Shown one piece after another: positions 39,648 to 48,979 of a DNA stretch of 64,000 bases. Within the stretch, counting starts at the first letter, position 1. Every line of letters starts with the position of its first letter. Where the stretch lies: positions 98,687,372 through 98,751,371 of the forward strand of contig OY757014.1 in the NCBI GenBank assembly GCA_963580285.1, read 5' to 3'. The notes beneath the pieces are model-generated. The model had not been told where the DNA came from, ran no database searches, and saw only the letters and a list, made by a program, of their open reading frames with translations. A program made the position numbers and the translations under genes. Source of the DNA: Lucinisca nassula (taxonomy: Eukaryota > Mollusca > Bivalvia > Lucinida > Lucinidae).

Positions 39648-39927
39648 TATGTTCTAGAAATGTGTTATCCTTTGGGACAAGTAATACACCACAGAACTAA
39701 AAAATATGAAGTGTACATGTTTTCTGGGCCAGACTAGCTAGTTTCGGCCAATTAGGCCTCATCTGTGACCCTCAAATATTTTCAAGATTCCACATTGGAA
39801 TCAATGATGCCAAAGGACAAGAAAATATAAACTACACTATAATGTAGGGCAGGGAGACTTTTTACGGCCGCCACACATTCCCAGACACCAGCTGTAGTGT
39901 CGTTAAATAGTGCTATAAATGGTTATG
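39648..39927 (-). mobile_element. Hammerhead retrozyme-like repeat, single unit
   Basis: One minus-strand unit of the 260-bp family inserted in a class a monomer between CACCAAA and AAGCCTCT. Landmarks: CTGGGCCAGACTAGCTAG, AATATAAACTACACTATAAT, TTTTTACGGCCGCCACA, CCAGCTGTAGTG. The satellite resumes only for ~25 bp (39,928-39,953) before a SINE-like element. Confidence 0.85.
39726..39771 (-). ncRNA. Decayed hammerhead ribozyme
   Basis: On the minus strand stem I GGGTCA/TGGCCC, stem II GGCC-TAATT-GGCC, GAAA, CTAGCTAG and GTC are intact, but the core reads CAGATGA instead of CTGATGA. This single change should abolish cleavage. Confidence 0.8.
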
Positions 39928-39953
39928 AAGCCTCTAAATATCTGTATTGTATA

Positions 39954-40206
39954 TAGGTCATTTTGGAGGCGTTGCTTCCAATTTTGTAGGACTTTTACCC
40001 GACATCGAGATGAAATGATATCTCAAGCCCTGTCGCCCAATGAAACCAATAGGGTTTGTAAGCATGGACGGGCCGATTCGCACCACTTTGCCTGGGCAGC
40101 CTTAGGTCCTCTAAGAGGTTTACCAGTACTCGTGTGCGGTCGGTTTCAGCTCTGCGTGGAAGCATCATGCAGCCCATCTATTTATTCAAGCCCCGATGGG
40201 CGGGGG
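39954..40206 (+). mobile_element. GTTTAACGTCC SINE-like element, 5'-truncated
   Basis: Begins at AGGTCATTTTGGAGGCG, so the first ~50 bp are missing, and runs through AAGCATGGACGGGCCGA, the hairpin segment (CCTTAGGTCCTCTAAG) and GGAAGCATCATGCAGCCC to CCCCGATGGGCGG. It abuts the end of the satellite. Confidence 0.8.
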
Positions 40207-40209
40207 CTG

Positions 40210-40460
40210 CGTGTAATTACAGTAGGGATCTTAAACCTGCACAGGGGATGGTTCTCTCGGGGTGGGGTGAGGGGGGGGGGGGGTCTCCATTTAACATCCC
40301 AATCCAAAGGACTGTGCACTTGTGGCATTCATCCCTACAAATGATGCCAATGGACCTTGTTCGGACACCGCAAGTTTATTACCGCTGCCGAAAATCGAAC
40401 CGATGGCCTCTAGCAAGTACACTAACCACTGAGCTACCACACTCCACAGCGGTTGTGGTC
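40210..40460 (-). mobile_element. tRNA-derived SINE
   Basis: On the minus strand the head contains an A-box-like TAGCTCAGTGGTTAGTG and, ~35 bp on, a B-box GGTTCGATTTTC, both at tRNA-like spacing (plus-strand coordinates about 40,390-40,440). Downstream come GGATGAATGCCACAAGTGC and TTTGGATTGGGATGTTAAAT, then a pyrimidine-rich tract at 40,266-40,285. This is the internal RNA polymerase III promoter layout of a tRNA-type SINE. It is not a functional tRNA gene. The 3' edge is uncertain. Confidence 0.7.
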
Positions 40461-40787
40461 CATGAAACAGAGACGTACGTATGCGGGCAAAAAATTAATA
40501 CTGGTGATACATCAAAAGACAGTGATTCGTCACTTGTATATATGACATTCAAATGAAAGGCTGATGGCGCGTAAACAAATAATAGAAGAAAATATATGGT
40601 CTGTGGTATTTGTTACGTCTCCCTCACGCCTAATTAGGTCATTTTGGTGACGCTGCTTCCAATTTTTATAAACTTTTACCGGATATTGAGATGAAATGGC
40701 ATCTCAAATCCTGCCGCCCAATGAAATCAATACGCTTTATATGAATGAACGGTCCAATTAGCACCACTCTTTCTCGGCAGGCTTAGA

Positions 40788-40889
40788 AAATATTTGAGGG
40801 TCACTGATGAGGCCTATTTGGCCGAAATTATATATCTAGTCTGGCCCAGAAAACATGCACGCCCAGTCCTTGCTTATTTATAGAATGTA
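40788..40889 (+). mobile_element. Hammerhead retrozyme fragment nested in SINE-like element
   Basis: A 102-bp piece of the 260-bp family: GAGGGTCACTGATGAGGCC, CTAGTCTGGCCCAGAAAACA, CCTTGCTT, TATAGAA. TTAGA flanks it on both sides (40,783-40,787 and 40,890-40,894), a 5-bp target duplication. Confidence 0.82.
40798..40847 (+). ncRNA. Hammerhead ribozyme with altered stem III
   Basis: GGGTCA, CTGATGA, stem II GGCC-TATTT-GGCC, GAAA, GTC and TGGCCC are all present, but stem III is TTATATATCTAG, which pairs poorly. Activity is doubtful. Confidence 0.75.
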
Positions 40890-40985
40890 TTAGATCTAGA
40901 CCTTCTAAGCGGTTCACAAGTACTCGTGTGCGGTGGGTTACAGCACTACGTGGAAGCACCATGCAGACCAATTTTTTCTCCAGGC

Positions 40986-41250
40986 ACCGAAATGGGCTGC
41001 ATGATGCTTCCACGCAGAGCTGAATCCGGCCGCACACGAGTACTGGTAAACCGCTTAGAGGATCTAAGCCTGCACAAGCAACGCGGTGCGAGTTGGATCG
41101 TCCATGCTTATAAACCCTATTGGTTTTATTGGGCGACAAGGCTTTAGATGTCATTTCATCTCATTGTCGGGTAAAAGTCCCACAAAACTGGAAGCAACGT
41201 CTCCAAAATGGCCTATAAAGTGCTGACGGGGACGTTAAAAGTCAAATGAA
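40986..41250 (-). mobile_element. GTTTAACGTCC SINE-like element, near full length
   Basis: Reverse complement copy from ATGGGCTGCATGATGCTTCC to GACGTTAAAAGTCAAATG. It lies tail to tail with the copy ending at 40,985, so the two can fold on each other. It shows the uninterrupted hairpin CGCTTAGAGGATCTAAGC. Confidence 0.82.
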
Positions 41251-41659
41251 ACAAACAAATAAAAGATGGGCGAGGTCTGGCTATTTTACTTTCTGTTCCG
41301 TGATTTAGCACCGCACCTTGCATTATTTAACGTCGGTCCGTGCATGGATCTCACTCATACTCACGAAGACAAGTGCTTAATTATTTTGTTGTATATACAA
41401 AAGATTTTACATCTAAACACAAATGAAAGAGGAAAAAGTATCAATAAATGCTCGAAATACAGTCCTTTATTGTAATAACTATAGTCAAAATACGGGTAAT
41501 TTATAATTCAAGGGAAGTAATTAAAGATTACATGTTTATTGTATGTGGTACCGGGTTTTAGTTAATTTGTCCGGTCTGTGCATGCGGTCTGTGCCTGCTG
41601 TCTTGATTTTAGCGCCATATTGTTTACGAGGCAGCCAAGGAGGTAAAATCCGACTAAAT
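41251..41659. other. AT-rich stretch without recognised features
   Basis: No repeat family, RNA or protein match was recognised. The longest open frame (41,266-41,475) resembles nothing known and has no supporting context. Confidence 0.5.
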
Positions 41660-41820
41660 ACCGCAAGGTTCCGGGTCGTTTCGCCCGTGAGTCGTTACGC
41701 CGGGTCGTTTCGCCCTTAGTCGTTTCGCCCTGATTTTGGGGGTGGGTCGTTTCGCCCTTACCCGGTGAGTCGTTTCGCCCGTGAGTCGTTTCGCCCGTGG
41801 GTCTTTTCGCCGCAATGATA
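41660..41820 (+). repeat. CGTTTCGCCC short tandem array, left
   Basis: At least six irregular copies of GGGTCGTTTCGCCC / GTGAGTCGTTTCGCCC, about 14-18 bp each. The same motif is found inverted at 44,893-45,035; together they could be the long terminal inverted repeats of a ~3.4-kb DNA element. Confidence 0.75.
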
Positions 41821-42294
41821 TTTTAAGGGAGTGACAAACGGAAAGGATGAGTTAATGGATAAATGGATGAATAAATAAATTAATAAATGGGTGAATGGAG
41901 TTGTGCGTCGGTAGATGGACGGACGTACGGATTCATGAACGGGCGGCAAAAGTGGTCGTTTGGCAGTCACTATAATTAGTTTAGTGTGAAAACAAGTGCA
42001 CATTAATTACTACGTCATTTGCTTTGACAAAGGCGCTAATTCACCACAATAATTCTTAAACACTTATACACATTAACCGAGGTGAGAAAACTTGTGATTG
42101 TTAATTTAAGGTTTAAAGACCTCACTACCAGCAAATTCCTTAGAACAATCGCATACCTGTACGGCCCGAAGGAACAGAAAATGACAGTAAATGGTTAAAA
42201 AAGTGAGAAAAGGAAAAAAACACAAAACATTATAATCTGTGTATGTGATCTTCACAAATCCAAACAATAGTGTCTATATGTGTTAAGTATTTGA

Positions 42295-42490
42295 TATATG
42301 GGTACTCGTTAGAATCGCTTCGCCGAGGCGGTTCTAACGACCACCCACATTCCATGCCTGGAGCAGAAAAAGCAGACTATGGGTACTACCCACAAAACAC
42401 ACAACGAATATGCAACACATTTTTTTTCATATTTCCGCCCCAAAATACACAGATCGTTGATGAGCGTTAGAACAGCTTCGCCGAGGCACC
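42295..42490. mobile_element. Palindromic MITE remnant (left part)
   Basis: GGGTACTCGTTAGAATCGCT followed by GCCGAGGCGGTTCTAACGA, the central hairpin of the MITE seen complete at 44,063-44,341, then a second partial hairpin ending in CTTCGCCGAGGC at 42,488, where the non-LTR fragment begins. Confidence 0.65.
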
Positions 42491-43460
42491 TGACCAGATA
42501 TATGAAAAATATAAGAACCTTCGATCAGAACATGTTACCCTTTTGGGTATTAACATTGACTTTTTATTAAATTTTAATGATCAGATTTCTAGCATGTGTA
42601 AGAAAGCAGCTGCACAGCTAGCTGTTTTAAAAAGAATTGGTAGATTTTTAACAAAAAATGGTAAACTGACAATTTATAGCTCATTCATCATGGCCAATTT
42701 TAATTATTGCCCTTTAGCATGGCATTTCTGCAGCCAAGCAAACACAAATAAAATAGAAAAGATCCAAGAAAGGGCATTGCGATTTATAAATGATGATTTT
42801 AACTCTCCCATTAACATTTTACTTCAGCATAATAAACTGTCCCTTTTACACATTAGCAGATTAAAATTAATGGGTTGTGAAGTTTTTAAAATTGTAAATA
42901 AAATCTCGCCCACTTATATTCAGGACCTCATTAATATAAAAATGCACAAATATGATTTCAGGGCTGAGAGACAAGCTGAGGTCCCAAGAGTCAGCACAAC
43001 AAGGTATGGACTAAGGTCATTTAGATATGAGGCAGCCCGGGTATGGAACAGTCTCCCAAATGAGCTTCGACAAGCTGAGAACTACCCACAGTTCAAGAGG
43101 CTGTTGCATGCCTGGGACGGCCTCAACTGTAAATGCCCTTCTTGTTCATTATAGACCCTGTTTTAGCTTACACGTTTAATTGTTTATTGGCTACTAATAG
43201 TGACTCTTTTATCTGTGTTTCATTTGTCTTGTTTTTTCATTGTGTTATTTTTGCTTAATACCTTTTTTAGCTGTCATCTGTATATTTTAGGACACATTTC
43301 TGTGATATTCTTGTTATTTACTATTGTACACTTGTTTGTCGAAGTAAAATCCCACAACGGCTTATGTTCTTTGTTAACAAAATCGACGAAAAATAAATAT
43401 TCTATGTCTATGTCTAAATATTCTATGTCTATGTCTGGAACATATTTTTTTTTTATTTGG
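42491..43460 (+). pseudogene. Non-LTR retrotransposon 3' end (reverse transcriptase C-terminus)
   Basis: An open frame with upstream in-frame extension from about 42,500 to 43,154 encodes the C-terminal region typical of CR1/L2/Jockey-like reverse transcriptases: LLGINIDFLLNFNDQI, then KKAAAQLAVLKRIG, YSSFIMANFNYCPLAWHFC, KIEKIQERALRFI, YGLRSFRYEAARVWNSLPNE and FKRLLHAW, ending at TAG. The catalytic motifs lie upstream and are missing, so the copy is 5'-truncated, as target-primed insertion produces. The 3' tail ends in a short repeat (ATTCTATGTCTATGTCTAA twice, about 43,397-43,438), which fits the CR1/L2 group better than poly(A)-tailed families. It is inserted in a palindromic MITE. Confidence 0.82.
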
Positions 43461-43529
43461 TGGTAGATTTTCCAGTATTTGTATTAGCATGTTTTCGTAA
43501 TGCAAACTATTAGGCCTAAACAGAACAGT

Positions 43530-43805
43530 ATGATAACACAGCCGTGCGACATAGTGCAGGTTTTCACATCTCTAAAATGACTACTTTTATTATGAAAATC
43601 TGTGATATTTTTTCTTATCTATACTGCAAACATTGGTTGAGGCGATTCTAACGAGTACCCACAATAACCTTTGTATTGTAGCAGAAATAACAAAAATAAT
43701 GTATGCCCCAGCTCGGACCCATCAATAGTGGTATTGATTGGTCCGAGACCCCCAGTAAACCCCAGTTTTCTTCATATAAGGTGGGGTTTAGGGGGTGTTC
43801 ATTCC
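43530..43805. mobile_element. Palindromic MITE, GTGCGACAT subfamily
   Basis: Starts near GCCGTGCGACATAGTGC, contains CGATTCTAACGAGTACCCAC and CCCCAGTTTTCTTCATATAA, and ends near GTGTTCATTCCACGG. It is related to the copies near 62.4 and 63.0 kb. A smaller hairpin at ~43,713-43,752 (TCGGACCCATCAATA / TATTGATTGGTCCGA) has been added. Confidence 0.65.
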
Positions 43806-44062
43806 ACGGTCTTGTTCATGTGATGCTTTGTGTTAAATGTTATGCTTTGTTATATATTTATAATGCAAAATAATGCAAAATATGTGTTTTGTTATGCATA
43901 AAATTATTGAAAAAAAAAGAAAAGAAAGTATAAAACGTCATGTTTCTATTACTACCCAGGTTGAGCTACAGTAGAGTCTGTATAAAAGTTAAACAAATTT
44001 TTTACACATGGCACTTAGTGTGTAATATTGATTATTACTCTTTAAGTGACATTTTTGTAAAC

Positions 44063-44341
44063 CATTACGAAAACACGCCTATACAAATACATTGTAACCT
44101 TTATCGCCGAAAAAATGAAAATTTTAAGATGAAAAATTGTGATATTTTTTATTTCTGCTCAAAATATAGATTGTGGGTACTCGTTAGAACCGCCTCGATG
44201 AGGCGGTTCTAACGAGTACCCACAATCTATATTTTAGAGCAGAAATAAGAAAAATAAGGTTTACCCCTGTTAACCCCAGTTTTACTATATAAAAGTGGGG
44301 TTCGAGGGGGTCAAAATTATATAGGCGTGTTTTCGTGATGC
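44063..44341. mobile_element. Palindromic MITE, complete copy
   Basis: 279 bp with terminal inverted repeats ATTACGAAAACACGCCTATA and TATAGGCGTGTTTTCGTGAT (one mismatch). At its centre (44,161-44,235) 36-bp arms flank a 3-bp loop, with GGGTACTCGTTAGAACCGCC in the arm. To the right, CTATATAAAAGTGGGG contains a TATA-box-like string that is kept in most copies. Non-coding; mobilised in trans if at all. Confidence 0.85.
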
Positions 44342-44892
44342 TTTTATTCAGACACCACTGTTTAAAAATATTTTGTTTGTTGGAATTGAGGTTTAACGTC
44401 CCCGTCAAAACAATTAACGTAATATTGTTACCAGTTCTATCACATCACTATTTCTGCAGAAAGAACAACTGATAAGTAAATAAAATATTATGCTAGCAAG
44501 TCTATCCAATAACGTTCCCTCTAAACCCAACTTTATACAGTGAAAAATGGGTTTTCGCATATACTTTATTTCTCTTATTTCTGATTCTAGAACATAGACC
44601 ATTAGACTGTTCTAATCCAAAATCTATGTTTTGAGGAGAAAGAAAAATATATCACATTTTTAAATATAAACAGTCATTTTCACAGCAATAAATCCAATTT
44701 TATTCCAAAGACTTGTTAACCTTATGTGAGCCCGAATATGAAAATAGTGGTAGCGCAGTTTCTAGAAGCCGTCAGTAGGTCGTCCAGCTGCACCAAACGA
44801 GGGCAAAACCATGTTTTCCGGAACTCCCAATACCCTCATCAATCCCTTTACATACCAAAACAAACATAATCTCAATCAGTAGGGCTTGAAAA

Positions 44893-45035
44893 AAATAAGG
44901 GCGAAACGACCCACCTAATCAGGGCGAAACGACCCACGGGCGAAACGACCTAGGGCGAAACGACCCAGGGCGAAACAACCCACGGGCGAAACGACTCATG
45001 GGCGAAACGACTAACAGGCGAAATGACCCGAGACC
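44893..45035 (-). repeat. CGTTTCGCCC short tandem array, right (inverted)
   Basis: About eight copies of GGGCGAAACGACCCA / GGGCGAAACGACTCATG, the reverse complement of the array at 41,660-41,820. Just outside lies a run of imperfect GCAAGGTACC repeats (45,040-45,085), echoed on the left by CCGCAAGGTTCC at 41,661. Confidence 0.75.
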
Positions 45036-45189
45036 TACAGCAAGGTACCGGAAAGTACCACAAGGTACCGCAAGGTAGGCCAAAGTTTAGTAGGTAGGAT
45101 TAATTGTAAATAATATGGCTTGGTAAAATAGATTAAGGAAGCACAAGGTACCTCAAGTTAAGTTTTGCATAGGGTATAGCAAGGTAGAC

Positions 45190-45216
45190 AAAAGCCACAA
45201 TGATGATAATAATAAT

Positions 45217-45257
<41 letters not shown>

Positions 45258-45275
45258 TAATAATAATGACAAAAT
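45190..45275. repeat. AAT microsatellite
   Basis: About 20 AAT/ATA triplets with a few interruptions (GATGATAATAATAATTAT at the start, AATGAC at the end). Confidence 0.9.
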
Positions 45276-45970
45276 AAGCAAACATCGACACCTGTTTAAC
45301 ATTCCTAGTAGTAGAACAAGAAGTCTTAGACCCTTAAAGAAGGTTAGACCCTTAAATTAGTCTTCTGTAACTTCAGTTAATCTCAAAGGAGCAGGCAATA
45401 CCAATGTTTTTGGGAGTAGTCTTCGTATAAGACTATCTCCTCTCAAATCGCACATCCTTCGAAAATATACTAATCCGTGGATAAGAAGTGGAATGTATCC
45501 TAGTATTTCTAAGTGCAATGCCAAGAGGTGCAGATGTTGTTCGCATTTAAGCACTGCGTCTACCGTTACTTCATCTGTAAACGGTAGACGCTTCTCTGTA
45601 GTTAACATGTCTGATTTGACATGACAGTCTACAGATTTAATTTATCTAATTACTTGACGTGCTGCAAACTGTAATATGCAGTACGTCGGTCAAACTAACC
45701 GCATGCTTAAAACTAGATTGAACGAGCATTATCGTAGAATGAGTAAGCCTAAGAAAACTGACACTTTCTTGTACCGTCACTTTCGACGTACAGGTCATTC
45801 TGTAAATAACATTGTTATACAACCAGTGGAAAAACTTTATTGCGATGCAAATTCTACATCTAGATTCAAAATAATTAAAAGACATGAAGCTGAACTGAAA
45901 TGGATTAAATTTTTACAGACCCCTTTTCCACTGGGATTTAATGACAACATTTATCATGAGGGTAATATTT

Positions 45971-47748
45971 CCAGAATGCCGGACTTTGATATTTTCTCAC
46001 TCCTGGAATGTCGAAAACGCAGAACTAGATCTCACGGCACCAGGAAAAATGGTAACTTTAAACGTAAATCACGTGCGTTTAAACGAAGCAATACTAGACT
46101 GAAGTGACTGTCAATCATATTATTAAATCATGGACGCCACTCTATGCTTTCATTTTTAAGTTCATTACCCGTTTCTGTTTTACGTCTTCTGGACACCGAG
46201 GCGAATAAATTCTGCGATAGTTCTCATCAGTTATATGATGCGGCTCTCTTAACTAGAGGCTATACTCAGCATACTCTCCGTCCTTACATTGATTCTGAAA
46301 TTAATCATAAACGCCATTTCTTCAAAATATCCTTCATTAATAAGGGTATGGATTTTATAGATTTGCCCAGTATCTTCCGTGAGAGAGCGGTGCTTTCTTC
46401 CATTCCTGCTTATTTTCAAAATACTGAAACACCTATTATTTGCTATAAATATAACAAACCTGTTAGATCTATCATTTTTAATTTCAATAAACTTGTTTCA
46501 GATCTTGATATTGATACTAATACTCCTGATTCATGTGATTGTAAAAACTCAAAGTATTGCTATCCTGCTGCTGGTCATGTAATTACTGGCAATTTGAAAA
46601 TTATTCCTGATTCTAGGATAAGGAATATAATTTCTAAAGGACCGAAATATCGGTTTCCTTCTAAAATTGATTTCAGTAAATGTAGAGATGAAATCGCTGC
46701 TTCCTTGAGTGAATTCGGTAATCGATGGTGTAAGCGAGAGTATGTTGAGCATAAAGCCCTTAAGGACTGGAACCTTAGAATTTTAAAACTAGTGAATAAA
46801 CGCATTTCTTTCTATTCTCAAAATACTAACTTATTACCTCCTAAGCCCAAGACGTCTTTCCAGAATGCCGGACTTTGGTATTTTCTCACTCCTGGAATGT
46901 CGAAAACGCAGAACTAGATCTCACGGTACCAGGAAAAATGGTAACTTTAAACGTAAATCACGTGCGTTTAAACGAAACAATACTAGACTGAAGTGACTGT
47001 CAATTATATTATTAAATCATGGACGCCACTCTATGCTTTCATTTTTAAGTTCATTACCCGTTTCTGTTTTACGTCTTCTGGACACCGAGGCGAATAAATT
47101 CTGCGATAGTTCTCATCAGTTATATGATGCGGCTCTCTTAACTAGAGGCTATACTCAGCATACTCTCCGTCCTTACATTGATTCTGAAATTAATCATAAA
47201 CGCCATTTCTTCAAAATATCCTTCATTAATAAGGGTATGGATTTTATAGATTTGCCCAGTATCTTCCGTGAGAGATCGGTGCTTTCTTCCATTCCTTCTT
47301 ATTTTCAAAATACTGAAACACCTATAATTTGCTATAAATATAACAAACCTGTTAGATCTATCATTTTAATTTCAATAAACTTGTTTCAGATCTTGATATT
47401 GATACTAATACTCCTGATTCATGTGATTGTAAAAACTCAAAGTATTGCTATCCTGCTGCTGGTCATGTAATTACTGGCAATTTGAAAATTATTCCTGATT
47501 CTAGGATAAGGAATATAATTTCTAAAGGACCGAAATATCGGTTTCCTTCTAAAATTGATTTCAGTAAATGTAGAGATGAAATCGCTGCTGCCTTGAATGA
47601 ATTCGGTAATCGATGGTGTAAGCGAGAGTATGTTGAACATAAAGCCCTTAAGGACTGGAAACTTAGCATTTTAAAACTAGTGAATAAACGCATTTCTTTC
47701 TATTCTCAAAATACTAACTTATTACCTCCTAAGCCCAAGACGTCTTTA
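45971..47748 (+). repeat. 889-bp tandem duplication inside the retroelement gene
   Basis: Copy 1 is 45,971-46,859 and copy 2 is 46,860-47,748; both begin CCAGAATGCCGGACTTTG and end GCCCAAGACGTCTTT. They hold the end of the endonuclease domain and most of the linker (MLSFLSSLPVSVLRLLDTEA twice). They differ at about 2% of positions, and only copy 2 has lost one T near 47,365. The junction fuses the linker to the endonuclease end out of frame. Confidence 0.9.
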
Positions 47749-48895
47749 CGTCATCTTAAACTAGGTATTCAAGAATTTCATAAGAAGTTTGTTTTGGCCC
47801 CTGCAGACAAGGCCGCTAACAACGTCGTCGTTGTGTGACGGCTCCACTATGTTAACACGCTTAAGCAGGAGCTTGGTGGTACTAAGGCCTATGAACTTCA
47901 GCCTTTAGCTGAAGAGAGAGCTATAGTAGATAAACATGTTTGTCTTTCAGCCACCAAGTTTGCTGTGTGTGTTAACGAAGGCCAAGACAAGCTTCCTACG
48001 CTATACTGGTTACCAAAACTTCATAAAAAAACCTTACAAAGCACGGTTCATTGCAAATTTTAGCTCTTGCACTACCACGGAACTTTCTAAATTATTAACT
48101 TCCTGTCTTACTGCTATTAAAACGCATGTAATTAAATATTGTGATAAAGTCTTTGAAAGAACAGGAAGAAATCTGTTTTGGTCTATAAAAAATTCGAATG
48201 AGGTTTTAAATAAATTGAAATCGAGACATTTTCGTGCTTCTAGTCTGTCTACCTACGATTTTTCCACTCTTTACACTACACTTCCTCATAATCTTATAAA
48301 AGAAAAGCTTAATGATTTAATTGAATGGGCTTTTCACAGAGAAGATTCTCTCTATCTTGCATGTAATGTCAGAAATGCATTTTTCACTTCTAAAGAGCAT
48401 AAGAATTATACACTTTGGTCATGTCAGAAAGTGTGTGATGCCCTCACCTTTCTACTTGACAATATTTATATTAGATTCGGTACTAAGTTATTTAGACAAA
48501 TTGTGGCTATTCCGATGGGTACTAATTGCGCACCTCTTGTGGCTGATCTGTTCTTGTATTGTTATGAAAGAGACTTCATTTTGTCACTTTCCATTGATAA
48601 CCAATCTGAAATTATTGAAGCTTTTAGCTCTACTTCTAGATATTTAGATGATTTATTAAATATTGATAATACCTATTTTGATGATTTGATCAGTCAGATT
48701 TACCCCCTAGAACTTCAGTTAAATAAAGCAAATTCTTCTGATACCGAGGCCCTGTTTTTGGATTTACATATATCTATTGTAGATGGATTTGTTTCGTGCA
48801 AAATTTATGATAAACGCGACGACTTTGATTTTGAGATTGTAAATTTTCCTTTTTGTCGCACCTGCTTTAGCAGGAAGACATAGGCGTGCAAGTTT

Positions 48896-48979
48896 CCGTC
48901 CGTCCGTCCGTCCGTCCGTTCGTCCGTCCGTCCGTTCGTCCGTCCGTCCGTTCGTCCGTTCGTCCGTCCGTCCGTCCGT
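48896..48979 (+). repeat. GTCC/GTTC microsatellite
   Basis: About 21 tetranucleotides, mostly GTCC with interspersed GTTC. It sits just after the 5' end of the Helentron-like element; the second 5' end has the same tract at 49,853-49,908. Confidence 0.93.

Larger units (their letters stand above)
40635..40985 (+). mobile_element. GTTTAACGTCC SINE-like element split by a hammerhead fragment
   Basis: Left part 40,636-40,787 (AGGTCATTTTGGTGACG to CGGCAGGCTTAGA), right part 40,890-40,985 (TTAGATCTAGACCTTCTAAG to ATGCAGACC). It is interrupted at 40,788-40,889 exactly in the CTTAG of the internal hairpin. Confidence 0.8.

Noticed and set aside
45357..45608. 83-codon minus-strand open frame
   Set aside because: It is the antisense of the N-terminal Cys-rich part of the Naiad-type gene, which reads sensibly on the plus strand.
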